A DNA stretch of 64,000 nucleotides from Epiperipatus broadwayi (Eukaryota; Onychophora; Udeonychophora; Euonychophora; Peripatidae): contig JAQFVV010000187.1 in assembly GCA_028023455.1 (NCBI GenBank), positions 620,001 through 684,000 of the forward strand, in the 5' to 3' direction. Below, piece after piece: positions 46,747-57,380 of the stretch. Below the pieces are notes generated by a model. The model saw only the letters and a list, made by a program, of their open reading frames with translations. It was not told where the DNA came from and made no database searches. The translations under genes and the position numbers were made by a program. The stretch's first letter is position 1, and every line of letters begins with the position of its first letter.

Positions 46747-47382
46747 GTAGAAAATTTCAATTTAAAGTTTTGATTTTCAAATTAAAGCTACTTGTAATAT
46801 AATCTCAATCTACTTCCAGGTGAAACTGTCAGAGTTTTTGCTACATAAATGCATTAGTTTTAATTTTGAATCCTAAATTCACACTGGCAAAGCTTAAATC
46901 TTGAAACTTTCAATTTGAAAATATAGATATAATGACACATCTAATTATTGTGTTGGTGAAATATCCAATTAAAAAATTCTTTCAGAATATTCATTCTGAT
47001 GATAGTAAATTTTTTTTATGAAATACATATATTATGAGAGATAGTAATCTGAAATTTTTTATACCAATAGATAGTTTATGATATTATAAATTTTATATTG
47101 TGGAGTGAGTACACCAAAAAATATCAGTCTTTTATTGAAAATTAGTGTGGTATTTTGTGACACAGAATATGTTAAAACTTTTCTAATAAAGTGGTTAGCA
47201 TAAAGGATAATAAAAATCCCTAATTTACAATTTTAAGACCAAGCTGTGTTTCCTTAATTTGTGCCTCTGGGGACATGTATAACAGGGATGGGGTTTGATT
47301 TCAGTATTTATGAATAACATTTTCAAATTTATTTAATATGATTCTAGATAATATGCCGTTCATAGGAAGACGCTTAGGCTTT
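46747..47382. other. Intron stretch; possible SINE-like piece
   Basis: AT-rich. GTGGTTAGCAT near 47192 and GGTTTGATTTCAG near 47292 could be A and B boxes of a decayed tRNA-like SINE, but the fit is weak. Confidence 0.35.
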
Positions 47383-47541
47383 CTAATGTTCATCGTTAAA
47401 TAGAGCTATAATATCTTTGTTAATCCAAGTCAGGTATTCAATAATAAATTCAGTTTCTTGAGCATTGTACTCAGATTTAACTAGAACATGTTCAGTTATT
47501 TGAATAGATAGTTTTTGGGAAATAGAACCATATAGTTCTGC
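47383..47541 (-). pseudogene. Inverted fragment of a Penelope-type RT
   Basis: The minus strand reads AELYGSISQKLSIQI, then EFIIEYLTWINKDIIALFND and a stop. It matches residues at the beginning of the RT frame at 47628 (KLYGSINRKWSIEI, FILSFLNWLDNNIFTTFED) at about 40% identity. It therefore belongs to a different Penelope subfamily and lies head-to-head with the main copy. Confidence 0.7.
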
Positions 47542-47627
47542 CTATACAAAATTTTACCAAAATAATTACAATTCATCTTAGAAGAATCAAGGATATATTA
47601 ATAGATCAGAATTTTGTAACTGCAGCC

Positions 47628-48506
47628 ATGGACATGACCAAATTATATGGATCGATTAATAGGAAATGGTCAATTGAAATCATCCACAAAGAATTAATAA
47701 ATAAGCATTGCCCAAATGAGCGCATGAACTTCATTTTATCCTTCCTCAACTGGTTGGACAATAACATCTTTACAACTTTTGAGGATCGTTGGTATGATAT
47801 GAAAGAAGGTTGGCCTATGGGTCTTCCCCTAAGTGGAATAATATCCAGCATCTTCTTAAACTTTTTTGAAAAACATACCATTGTTAAACACACTGCTAAC
47901 ATTGCTGGATTAATTTACGTGCGCTATGTAGACGATGTATTTATGGCAGCGCCAAAAAATGTAATTGTCAATATTCAAAATGAATTACAACTACAATCTA
48001 AATTGATCATAAACACCACTTGGGAGAACGAAGGGCAGAAGCTTAAATATTTGGATTTGCTGGTCCATAGAGAAAACAGAGATCTGCATTATAGTATGAT
48101 AGTTAAACCCCTTGAGATCCGAGGCTTTACTCACCCGAAATCCATGTCACCTACTGCACATAAATTCGCAGGGCTCAATGCGTTTTTATTTAGAAATCAA
48201 AATTTATGTAAATTTGAAGCCGATAGAAAGACCAACATCGCAATTTATATAAAAGATTTGCTTAGCGTAGGTTTCAGCTACAGATCAATTGCAAAGAAAA
48301 TTAAGCAATTTCACAGTAAACTAATAGCTAACCACAAAAATAAGGATAAGCCTCAAATTACACTCCCTTATATTCCCAAAGTATCACAACAGATAATAAA
48401 GACTTTAACTGGGGAATTTAAGGTTGGTTTTCGTACTCCCCTAATTCTAACAGACTCATTAATAATTCAAAGGATAGAACAGACCCATCTCAAACACCCC
48501 AGGTGA
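47628..48506 (+). pseudogene. Penelope-type reverse transcriptase (5'-truncated)
   Basis: A 292-codon frame, open also upstream to about 47590. Visible RT motifs: MDMTKLYGSI (motif A position, the usual FDxxxLFTxI), GLPLSGIISSIFLNFFE (motif B), YVRYVDDVFM (motif C with YVDD), and KLKYLDLLVHRE (motif D/E). A thumb and linker follow, ending in LPYIPKVSQQIIKTL. Motif A keeps the D of MDM. The frame ends at TGA (48504-48506), and the endonuclease begins in the -1 frame with a 4-nt overlap GTGA. The family normally has one continuous ORF, so this is most simply a one-base deletion. Confidence 0.85.
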
Positions 48507-48823
48507 TTTACAGCATGTCATGTCCACAGGCCGGATGCAAAGCCATATACTATGGGGAAACTAAGGCCACTGTTCACAACAGAGCTGCTCAACACTTGTA
48601 TACCTATAGAAGAGCAAAAAAGAACAGCGATAACTTTTCAATATTTCTGGAACATGAAAAGCAGACTGGCCATGTGTTCGAACCAGGCAACCCCAGGATT
48701 GTATGCCCTGAAACCAACGACTGTAAAAGAAAGATCAAAGAGGCGTACTTTATTGTTTGCGACAACAATTCTATCAATAGACGCGACACGTGTTTTTCCA
48801 TTTCAAAAAAATGGTCAAACTGA
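48503..48823 (+). pseudogene. GIY-YIG endonuclease of the Penelope-like element
   Basis: A 106-codon frame: IYSMSCPQAGCKAIYYGETK, then NRAAQHLYTYRRA, SIFLEHEKQTGHVFEP, IKEAYFIVCDNNSINRRD, and the end SISKKWSN. The IYSMxC...YYGET part is the GIY-YIG core, the arginine in HNRAAQH and the glutamate in IKEAYF are at the expected catalytic places, and the C..C and H residues form the Penelope-specific zinc site. The domain looks complete but is out of frame with the RT before it. Confidence 0.85.
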
Positions 48824-49044
48824 TTTGCATTTACATTTGCATATTTGTTATTTAATAACACTACGTAAAGATTTATTACTTTCGTCGGCCATGAATATGA
48901 GGGCAAACCTCGAAAGCGCTTGGCCCATTTAATAGTTTTAAGCGAAATTTGTTTTGTTTATTTGGAAGCTTCTTCGTCAGCGAGTAAATCGTTTTTAGGT
49001 TATTAATTCATCTACAGCGAACTTTGGATTTTAATCAACCAAAA

Positions 49045-49975
49045 AAAAACAAGCTGGATTTGAAAGTGATTTTAGTAAGTGGATCATATCCCAAGTACTG
49101 AGAGAAATTATAGAAAGGACAAGATTATGAAAAGTCATTTAATTCTATAAGCATTTCTTCATTGATTTAAAAGCATTGAATCATCAAGGTATAAATCCAG
49201 GATATTGTCATATTCTGAAGAATATTTATAAAAATGCAACAGCAATAGTTACATTACATAATGATACTAAAAAGATTAATGACAGGTTGACTCCACATCT
49301 CCGAAAAATTTTACAGCAATTTTGGAAGTATTTGTATATTAAAATGGAGGACTAAGAAAATAAAAGTAAATAGAGATTATTTAAGTCATCTTGGTTTTCT
49401 AGATGATGTAATTGTTTTTGTAAATAATGCTTTAGAGCTTCAGGAAATGTTGCAAAAGTTAGCAGATGAAAGTAAGAAAATAGAATTAAAGGTAAATGTT
49501 AAAAAGACTAAAGTAATGAAGATCAATAGATTTTCTCAAAATAAGAAAATAAAGATTGATACGGTTAAAAAAGTTAACAACTACAAATATTTTGATCAGA
49601 TTATTACTACAGAAAGAAACATAATGAATGAAATTAGTCACAGAATTACATTTTATTGGACTGCTTTTGGTAGAAATAAATTAATACTAATAGGAAATAT
49701 GGCTATGTGTTTGAAAAGGAAGATTTTTAATAAATGTGTGTTACCAGTTTTTACTTATGGATCTGACACTTGAACACTTAACAGAATAGCAATACAGAGA
49801 CTTTAGACTACTCAAAAAAATATGGAGAGAAGGAGAGATCAAAAATGAAAATACATGGGGGAGAGAACAAACAAGTGTTACTGATGTCATTGAAAAAATT
49901 AAGTCTGAAGTGGAGCTGGGCTGGGCATATTGCTAGAAGGGATGATAATAGATGGATAGATTTGTAAAGTTATAT
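49045..49975 (+). pseudogene. RTE-type LINE fragment, RT part
   Basis: The + strand shows the same protein as the RTE copies at 19082 and 59123, but more diverged: QAGFESD near 49050, then GYCHILKNIYKNATAIV, LDDVIVFVNNALELQEML, VKKTKVMKINRFSQNKKIKI, TFYWTAFGRNKLILIGNMA and HIARRDDNRWI. It is 5'-truncated, with small deletions and a stop in SDTxTLN. The last recognisable codons lie at about 49965. It adjoins the Penelope-like element. Confidence 0.85.
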
Positions 49976-50450
49976 TAGTTTAATTAAGGGAGGGTTGATC
50001 TTGGGTTATTTGTTTCATAGTTAAATTGATCAATGGACTGGATGTATTGGTGTAATTAGTAAATGTAGCATGAAGATCCGCTATGTGCAGGATCATATAC
50101 GCCGCACTCGGGCAAAATAAGTTTCATTTCTCACTGACCATCGGAAGCAGACGGTATTCCCTGCTCCTTGGATCACCCCTTTAGCCTATGGAATGGGATA
50201 GTAAGGTGGCAAAAAGGACCGCATTCCCTTTCTATGGAGTTTTTTTATTGTTCTTCTCACCAGACAGATGTATCATTCCTGTACTGGCCGAGAGACAATT
50301 TCTTCTCTATAACCATGCTGTTCAGATGTGCATTCCTGACAATATGGTATTGTGCTGTCGTATTCATGCTGCATTGAATACATCGATATATCAGATAGAT
50401 TGGCATTAGTTTGAATGCGAACTTTTGACTTAAGGTTAAATAAGGGATAG
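49976..50450 (+). repeat. Dispersed LTR-like repeat, copy 2
   Basis: Related to 5555-6070: TTATTTGTTTCATAGTTAAATTGAT, CACCAGACAGATGTATCATTCC, TGTACTGG and GCGAACTTTTGACTTAAGG occur in the same order. Two copies diverged in substitutions and indels but equal in length fit old solo LTRs. Internal retrotransposon sequence was not recognised beside either copy. Confidence 0.45.
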
Positions 50451-53400
50451 AATATTTTCTTTTTCAATCTTATAAAAGCACTGCCAGACAGAAATAGCAC
50501 ATATATTAAACAAGAGAAAGAAAATATATTAATAATTTTAAACTGTATTTTTTTAAAAAGAAAAAGTCAAAAGGTTGCAATTAGTATAAGTTTTTTTTTT
50601 AAAAAGTATATATTATGCTTTCATGTGTATAGGCACACACAGTCACGTAAGTTTATGATTGGAAATGTGGCACCTCACGATGAGTGTCTTTTGGAAATTT
50701 ACCTCAGTGTAACCCTATTTAAGCATTTCAATTAATCATAAATAAATTGGTGGTATATATAATTGTGCTGCAAATATATATGTGTAAACTCATTATTTCT
50801 TAAAATGTATTTACTCCAATGCAACCTCCTTAAATAAATAATTTGCTTATCGTGCCATTTGTTAAAAATGAAATGTAGAGAAAAATGAACTCTTGGGGGA
50901 GGAGGTGTAAGCATAGATAGTTCAATAGGAAAATGATAGTCAACATTTTTTTTTTGTATGTAATCTTTTTGTAAAATTGCTAACCAAATGTCTTCATTAA
51001 TCGTGTACCGTAATTACTAATCCTAAGTAAAATATTTTTTTTTTTGTTTTTTGTTTTTTTTTAAGCAAGTTTACTGATAAGTAAAGGGCCCACATGCTGT
51101 TATATTCTAATAAATAAAATTAAAAATCAAAGTTTGCAGATAAAAACTTTTTTAAGAATTAAAAATTGAAAATTAAAAACCATCTAAACTCATATATATA
51201 ATATCGCACAGATGAAAAAAAATTATTAAAAGAAAACTATTTTAAAACTAAATTGTAAGAAAAAACTTAAAAGAATTAAAGATAAAAGGAATGTATACAA
51301 TAATTTAATTAATGCTATTTTGTAAAATGGAAATGATTATTTTCAATTAGTTAAAGTAAATTAGCCCTTGGGCATCTCAAAATGTATAATTAAAGGTCAG
51401 AGGAGAGAAAAAACAATAGGAACAGAGTAACCAATAAAAGAAATCCCTTAGGAAATGGACCTCAACAAAAGGATCATCATCATCATGACTTGATGTCCAC
51501 TCTATCCGAAAAAGTTTAATATAAAAGGAAAAGATTGGAAATAAATTAGAAAAGGAAAGAAAGAGATGTGATAGAGATAGGTGTGATTTGTGTAAGTCAG
51601 AGAGAGTTGAAGGAGAAATATATGTTGCCAGGTGCATATATATAGCTTGCATTACATATTTTTCATTTAAAAATAAATGATCAGATTTATTAAAAAAGAA
51701 ATAAAATTAAATAAACGAGAATAGTCCAAAAGTGATAATTAATTAAGGAGTGATTTTAAAATGTAGTTTTAAAAATAAAATAAAAAGATTGCATTATATA
51801 TATATATTTAAAGAGAACAGAGCTGGGAAACATTTAAAAACTTTTTCCTTTTTTTTAAAGAAAACTCTTTGTTTTACAAAGAGTAAATAAGTAAATATGG
51901 AAAGTTAAAATAAAATCAGTTTGTAAAAGTGAAAACTTTCAAAAATGCAATTAGTTTCAAAGATTAATTAATTAATTTGGAATGCTAAAAGATGGCTGTT
52001 TGAATTAGTTAAAAGAAAAACATATAAACTATCCCACAAAAAGAGATAGTAGATTAATATAAGCAAAAGATTAGATTAAAGCAAATGTAAAAATAATTAA
52101 AAATAAAAAACAGACTTAAGTTAAGATCAAAATTAAAAATAATGATAAGGAATTAAAAACACTGAGAAAAAATATTTAAAGTTGCTATGGCCTATTGTTA
52201 TTTAGTCTGATCTGCAATCTATAAATCAGTCTGGTCTACAATCTGTAATTCAGTCTGGTCTGCATTTTGTAATCAAGTCAGTCTGACCTTCAATTCAGTT
52301 TGGATTTTTATTATTCAGTTTGGATAGAATGCAGACTCAGAATTTTCATTGAGAATCCAAACAATCAGAAATCCAGATATTCGAAAACTGTAATGCAGTA
52401 ATAAGCCAGTCAATTACTGCTGTGGTCAACATCGATGCATAAGCCATAGGAATGTCAGACAGGGTTTCATGCCCCAAGCCCTCAGCCATTAACTATCCCA
52501 TCTAAATCAATACCTGGAGCTAATGCCTTCTGCTACAATACCTAGAGCTAATGCCCTCTGCTAAAATCAATTCTCACCTGGAGCCAATGCCAGAAACAAA
52601 TGCCTAAGGCTTAAAGGAGACACCGCCACATATTCTCTTTCTCTCATTGTTCAACAGAACCTGGAAGGAACGCAGGTGTGAAGCCATCGATGGAGAAACA
52701 AAAAGTCAACTGGTTGGAAACTGACAATCATGAAAACCTAGATAAAGATACCTTTAAATAACAGTCTATAGACACTTTATTTATTTTAAGTGAACTTTAA
52801 TTAACAAAGGACTATCATAATTTTAGCCTGAAAATAATCATTTATATTTTTATGTAAATATTATATTGTGTTATTTTATATTAGATATGTGTGTGCATGA
52901 ATAAATATTAATGTTTGTTTAAATATTATTTGATCTATTCTCTCTCTCTCTTGTCACTGCATCAACATTAATTTAAAAGTATGGTTATTTTTTTATGTGT
53001 TACATGTAGGACCCTGAGACAGAGTATGACCTAGTCATAGGATATTTCAAGCATTGGATTGTGTGTCTATAGTCTGAAGAATGCTGACTATATAATCTAT
53101 GATTGACTGGCATCTGAGGTTGATTCTCGAAACAAATAAAATACTTTGGATGGCAGGGGTTTGAATTGAGCAGTCAAGGTGGGCCATGGTCTAGAAATAT
53201 GATTGTGTTATGCTTTGCGTAATTTGTTCTGACCATGGGTATCGCTGATAGCTATGTTATCGATAGTATTCTCCCCTCTGCTTGAAGGGCCGCTCCTTTC
53301 CCGCGTTTTTTTTTTAAATTATTATAAAAAGGGATTTAAATCTAGCAAGAATATGCTCCTTTTTCGGACTCAGTTCAGTATTGTTTATTGAAGATAAATA

Positions 53401-54529
53401 AATCAATATTTTTTGTGGTAAAAATGTGCAATGTTTTAGCATCATATTGCAGTTAAATAAAATTATTGTTTATTTATTAAATTTGAGTTAATAATTTTAT
53501 TTGATTTTTTAGATATATGATATAATAATAATTTAAAATCTCTTTGCAGTTATAAACATTTGAAATTTAATTAGCAAAATAATATAGATTTTATTTATTA
53601 GAATTCACTAATTATCAAAGATGAACCTAATATTTTTATAGACATCATTTGGTATTATTCAGACATAAGCATCAAACTTAAATAATTTTATTCATCTTTT
53701 AATGCTATTATAAATTTTAGCTCATAATAATAAAAGGGTTATTTTGTGAATTAATCACGATATAAACAATATATAAGTATAAATTTTCAAATGCATTATT
53801 TTTTTTTTTTGTATATTACAGTTTTGGTATCCAGTCAGGTTATCATTTGTTTAATAAATAAATATTATTAATAGATTTTAAACTTTATTCTAGTATAGAT
53901 TTTTGGATTACTTTATTAATAGTGCTTAAATAAAATTATTACATAAATTTATTTTGTTATAGATTTGGCTTGCTCAATTTGCGTGGCTCTGTTAGCCTCA
54001 GTTGGTCCACTTATATTGATACAGATTTGATGTAATCTAAAGACTTGGGGCATCACAAGAGGACTTGTCCAATTTATATCATTATAATATATAAGTCCAA
54101 ATATATTGATCCATATCAAAAATATGAATTATTTATTCATACAGATTCATACACATATACTGTACATTTATATGCCCAATCGTATAATATTTCTTCTTTA
54201 TGGTTTCACTTTGAGGTTGTTTGGAGAAACTTTTGCCAGAATTATTTACTTTATCTGTATAAATATAAATATATTCACACATAAAATTAACTAACCATGA
54301 TATTAATTTTAATAAAATACCCTATCTGCAAAAATTGAACAATATGACTAGAGACTGTTAAGGGAAGCTGTAAAGATTTTTAAAAGGCCCAAGAGCATAA
54401 ATAAGAAGTGTGAATCAAAGAAAAGTAACAATATTTGAAAAAAGCTATTAGAAGATAAAAATAGAATTTGAATATGAGGAGGAAATAACAAAAAAAAAAA
54501 AAAATAACGATTTTAACTCTCATCACACA
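50451..54529. other. Long intron stretch, unclassified
   Basis: AT-rich with no exon. The segment 52340-52720 is more complex. 53005-53400 begins TGTAGGACCCTGAGACAG and ends with TTCAGTATTG and AATAAATAAATC, so it could be a solo LTR, but no partner or TSD was found. T-runs lie at 50945 and 51030. Confidence 0.4.
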
Positions 54530-54640
54530 TTCTTATGATTTGAGAAAGAAGCTCTGAGGAAAATACTTGTTATTGTACTGAAACATCGGCTATTTAGCTA
54601 TTGTATTTTTATTACACAGAAGTTCCCAGAAATAATACTA
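54530..54640 (+). repeat. Decayed Penelope-type terminal sequence
   Basis: CTGAGGAA (54554-54561), AATAC/GTACT stem, GAAA (54580-54583) and CATCGGCTATTTA follow one another as in the 352-bp units, where GAAACGTCGGCTATTTA is found. The rest has diverged. Confidence 0.55.
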
Positions 54641-54916
54641 TGAATTCATCATTTATCCATGAGAATATTAGGATTAATATATATATATTCTAATAATGTT
54701 AATACTGTAAATAAATAATAATCCATTAAATAATTTAACTGTCAATATTTATTTACAGTTATTCAAATTATTAGAATTTATATCTTAATTGTTATCTGAA
54801 ATTGTGAGTCCGTTTGCTGTTGCTAGTATAATGTCCTCCCTCCCATTCAATTTGTATATATTATAATTACTAATATCTATCTCCATGCAAAAATATACAT
54901 GTATGCTTATTTTCAG

Positions 54917-55002
54917 ATAGAGCTTTCAAAATTACCTGATGAAGAATTATATTTATTATTAAATCAAAACAAGCTCAAAGAAGCATGTGATTTTGCACAA
55001 AA
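54917..55002 (+). CDS. LRPPRC: LRPPRC-like exon 7 of window
   Basis: The acceptor is GCTTATTTTCAG and the donor GTAAGT at 55003. It starts in phase 0, directly after the LPQ codons of the exon at 34684-34826, and leaves two bases (AA). It encodes IELSKLPDEELYLLLNQNKL followed by KEACDFAQ. In LRPPRC the VPF segment is followed, after a loop that is longer in vertebrates, by a helix ending in a LNQKKGAYD-type motif, which this resembles. The shorter loop here would be a normal invertebrate difference. Confidence 0.82.
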
Positions 55003-55790
55003 GTAAGTCACTAAGAATATAATTTTTAGCTTATTTATAAGTAGGGAATCTTATAATTAATAGCATATTTTTAAAAAATGCTTACAAAAAGATTAATAAT
55101 GATTTTATTTATTTAGAAAAGGTTTATTTTATTAAATTCATTCCAGTTTTTTGGTGTTTTATTTAAATGAATTCACATAAGAATAAAGTATTATTGTAAA
55201 TATTATTATGATAACTTCTTCACTTCTGCATTGTTATATATGACTATTTACTTTCATCTGAAAAATAATGCACAGTTTTCATTCAAAATACTAAAACTAC
55301 AACCAATAAAAGTGAGGGATTTGTTAAATTATTTCTCAGAAAACAATAAGATAAAAAGTAAATGACATAGAGGTATTCACTATAGATGTTGTTAAATAAA
55401 TCCTACCATTATATAAATTATCTGAACTGGTTTTGTTTATTCATCAAAGTTGAATAGATAAATTAGTGTTACTTTAATCTAGGATTAAAAATTTGACCCA
55501 ACTAAGAAAAAGTATATTTCTAATCCTTGTTGTGGGCAATCTTTTTTGAAAATATACCATACTACCAAACAATTTTATAAATATTATATCTAATTAGAAC
55601 AAAGTACATCAAAATAAAATAAATTTTAGAGAAAATTCATGCATGTTTCATACATCAAATTATTATCCTGATATAATATCTCAATTGAGTGTTCCATGCA
55701 AAAGGGCAATCACAGGCTGCTTATGCCTAATCTATACTATGGATAGTTAACTATAACCTTGCATAAATTTTTTATCCACTTTATATAATA
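55003..55790. other. Intron stretch without recognised element
   Basis: AT-rich sequence after the donor at 55003; no exon, element or repeat recognised. Confidence 0.45.
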
Positions 55791-55980
55791 TATAAAGAGC
55801 CTGCTACTAGCTCTAAACAAGCTTAATTATTTTATTTTTTACAATAAATGCTACAAGAGAAAATACATGAAGCCTCTATCTAATAATTAAGCTTGTTTAG
55901 AGCTAGTAGCAGGCTCTTTATATATTACATATTGGTAATACAAGCTATATAGGTCATGTGATATATGATTGATTTTTACT
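55790..55980. repeat. Fold-back repeat, copy 1 of a composite family
   Basis: TATAAAGAGCCTGCTACTAG (from 55790) and its continuation to TTAATTATT near 55836 are repeated inverted at 55879-55924, a nearly perfect 45-bp stem around a 45-bp loop. The following 55 bp (GGTAATACAAGC, GTCATGTGATAT, TTGATTTTT) also follow the fold-back at 56368-56565, so both belong to one mobile unit. Confidence 0.7.
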
Positions 55981-56365
55981 ATCCACTTTATAGTAACAAC
56001 TCACTCAGATCCTTGCTGCAAAACTTATTTGCTAAAAATACTCTTTCAAAAAAATATCAGATCATCAAGAAGATGAAGACTCACTGAAATAAATCTATCT
56101 TTAAAGGCTTGCAAGATTCCTGGCTGCTTCAGACTTAAATTACAAAGTACAAATATGAGAATTTAACATTAGCTTATTCATGGCACACACTATGTGATTT
56201 ATTGCAATTATAGAAGGACAAACTCATGAACTAAAAGTTTCTAGATGAGTTCCTCTTGTCACTTTCATGCCTCAATGTCATCTGATTTTCCAAGCAGTTA
56301 ATCCTTCAATCATAATATTTAATGAAGTTAATATTTCATTAATAAATACTTTATTAATAAGTTAT

Positions 56366-56625
56366 ATATAGAGCTTGCAAAATACACTCTTAACAAGCTT
56401 TGAGAATATCCTCAACCCCAGACCGGTTTCTGCTTCTGGTGGCATCGGTGAAATGCCAGGATATTCAAGCTGGCACCTCACTGATGCCAGAAGCAAAAAC
56501 CGATCTGGGGTTGAGGATATTCTCAAAACTTATTAAGGGCTTACTTTGCGAGCTCTATTATATAACATTTGTAAATACAAGCTTTATTAAAATTAAGTCA
56601 TGTGACATCTAACTTGATTTTTTAT
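56366..56625. repeat. Fold-back repeat, copy 2 of the composite family
   Basis: Arms of about 80-90 bp: TATAGAGCTTGCAAAATAC...CTCAACCCCAGACCGGTTTC at 56366-56450 and the inverse at 56475-56567. They differ at a handful of sites. The centre carries GGCATCGGTGAAATGCCAGG. The flanks GTTATATA and TATATAAC continue the symmetry. The 3' neighbour (TAAATACAAGC, GTCATGTGACAT) equals that at 55930-55980. The 70-codon reading frame across it is accidental. Confidence 0.7.
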
Positions 56626-57380
56626 CATTTTATTAATAAGTATTTTTACCTTTTTTTTTTTTTTATAAAATGGACCATTAATTTCAGTATATAAAATACT
56701 CCACACATTTTAGTCTTTCCAAATCCTGCTTTATTATATGGATCATTTGTTATTCCACCTTTATATATTTTCTCTTATGACATAATCACCTTTATGCACA
56801 TTACATTATAATCTCTCTTATCACATGATAACCATAGAAATGGTGCTACTGTATGGAAAGATTTGCCTTTGTATAATCTCTTCTCTATTTCAACCATCTC
56901 TTATAGTCATCATTAAACAACATTTCTTTTAGAAACCTGAAATGTTCATATATTTGTTATAAGGAGGAGAAAATTAAAGATATCTATAATTTCTCAATTC
57001 TTCTTCTAGATGGACTGCTATGTATTCATCTTATATCATGTTAAATGCAATAAGTTTATCTAAGCCTGAATATAAGAGATATTTTGTCAGAGCAAAGTAT
57101 ATATCTAAAGAATTTCTGAACATTAATTTTTTTAAATGAAATGTTTTTTTACTGTCAAAATTTAATTTATTTGCATCTATATTTAGGTTTAGTACAATTA
57201 AATCATTCAATTACTGTTAACTTGATTACAAAACATGAGTATTAAATATAAACAATGAAAGATACAATACATCAAAGAGACATTTCATAATTACTGAGTC
57301 CATAAGATTGATTGCTAAGTATTCCGGCAATTCCAATCCTGAACTGCGTCAATAAGGAATTTAAATTCTGGAGCAGACTC
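56626..57380. other. Intron stretch; decayed fold-back arm at 56830
   Basis: AATGGTGCTACTGTATGG, then AGATTTGCCTTTGT (56838-56872), resembles the end of the arm at 31866. Otherwise AT-rich and unassigned. Confidence 0.45.

Larger units (their letters stand above)
47590..49030 (+). mobile_element. Penelope-like element with RT, GIY-YIG endonuclease and 3' UTR, 5'-truncated
   Basis: The element contains the palm and thumb of RT (47590-48506), the GIY-YIG domain (48503-48823) and a 3' UTR with ATGAATAT, GAGG/CCTC, GAAAGCGCTT (48891-48919). This order is that of Penelope-like elements, which stand apart from both LTR and LINE elements. The N-terminal RT fingers are missing. The 3' end runs into the RTE fragment at about 49045. 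The 3' UTR core is shared with 16043-17043, but the proteins are clearly diverged, so they are different subfamilies. Confidence 0.85.

Noticed and set aside
54045-54294. Overlapping frames of 62 and 79 codons
   Set aside because: AT-rich chance frames with no domain and no splice signals in frame.
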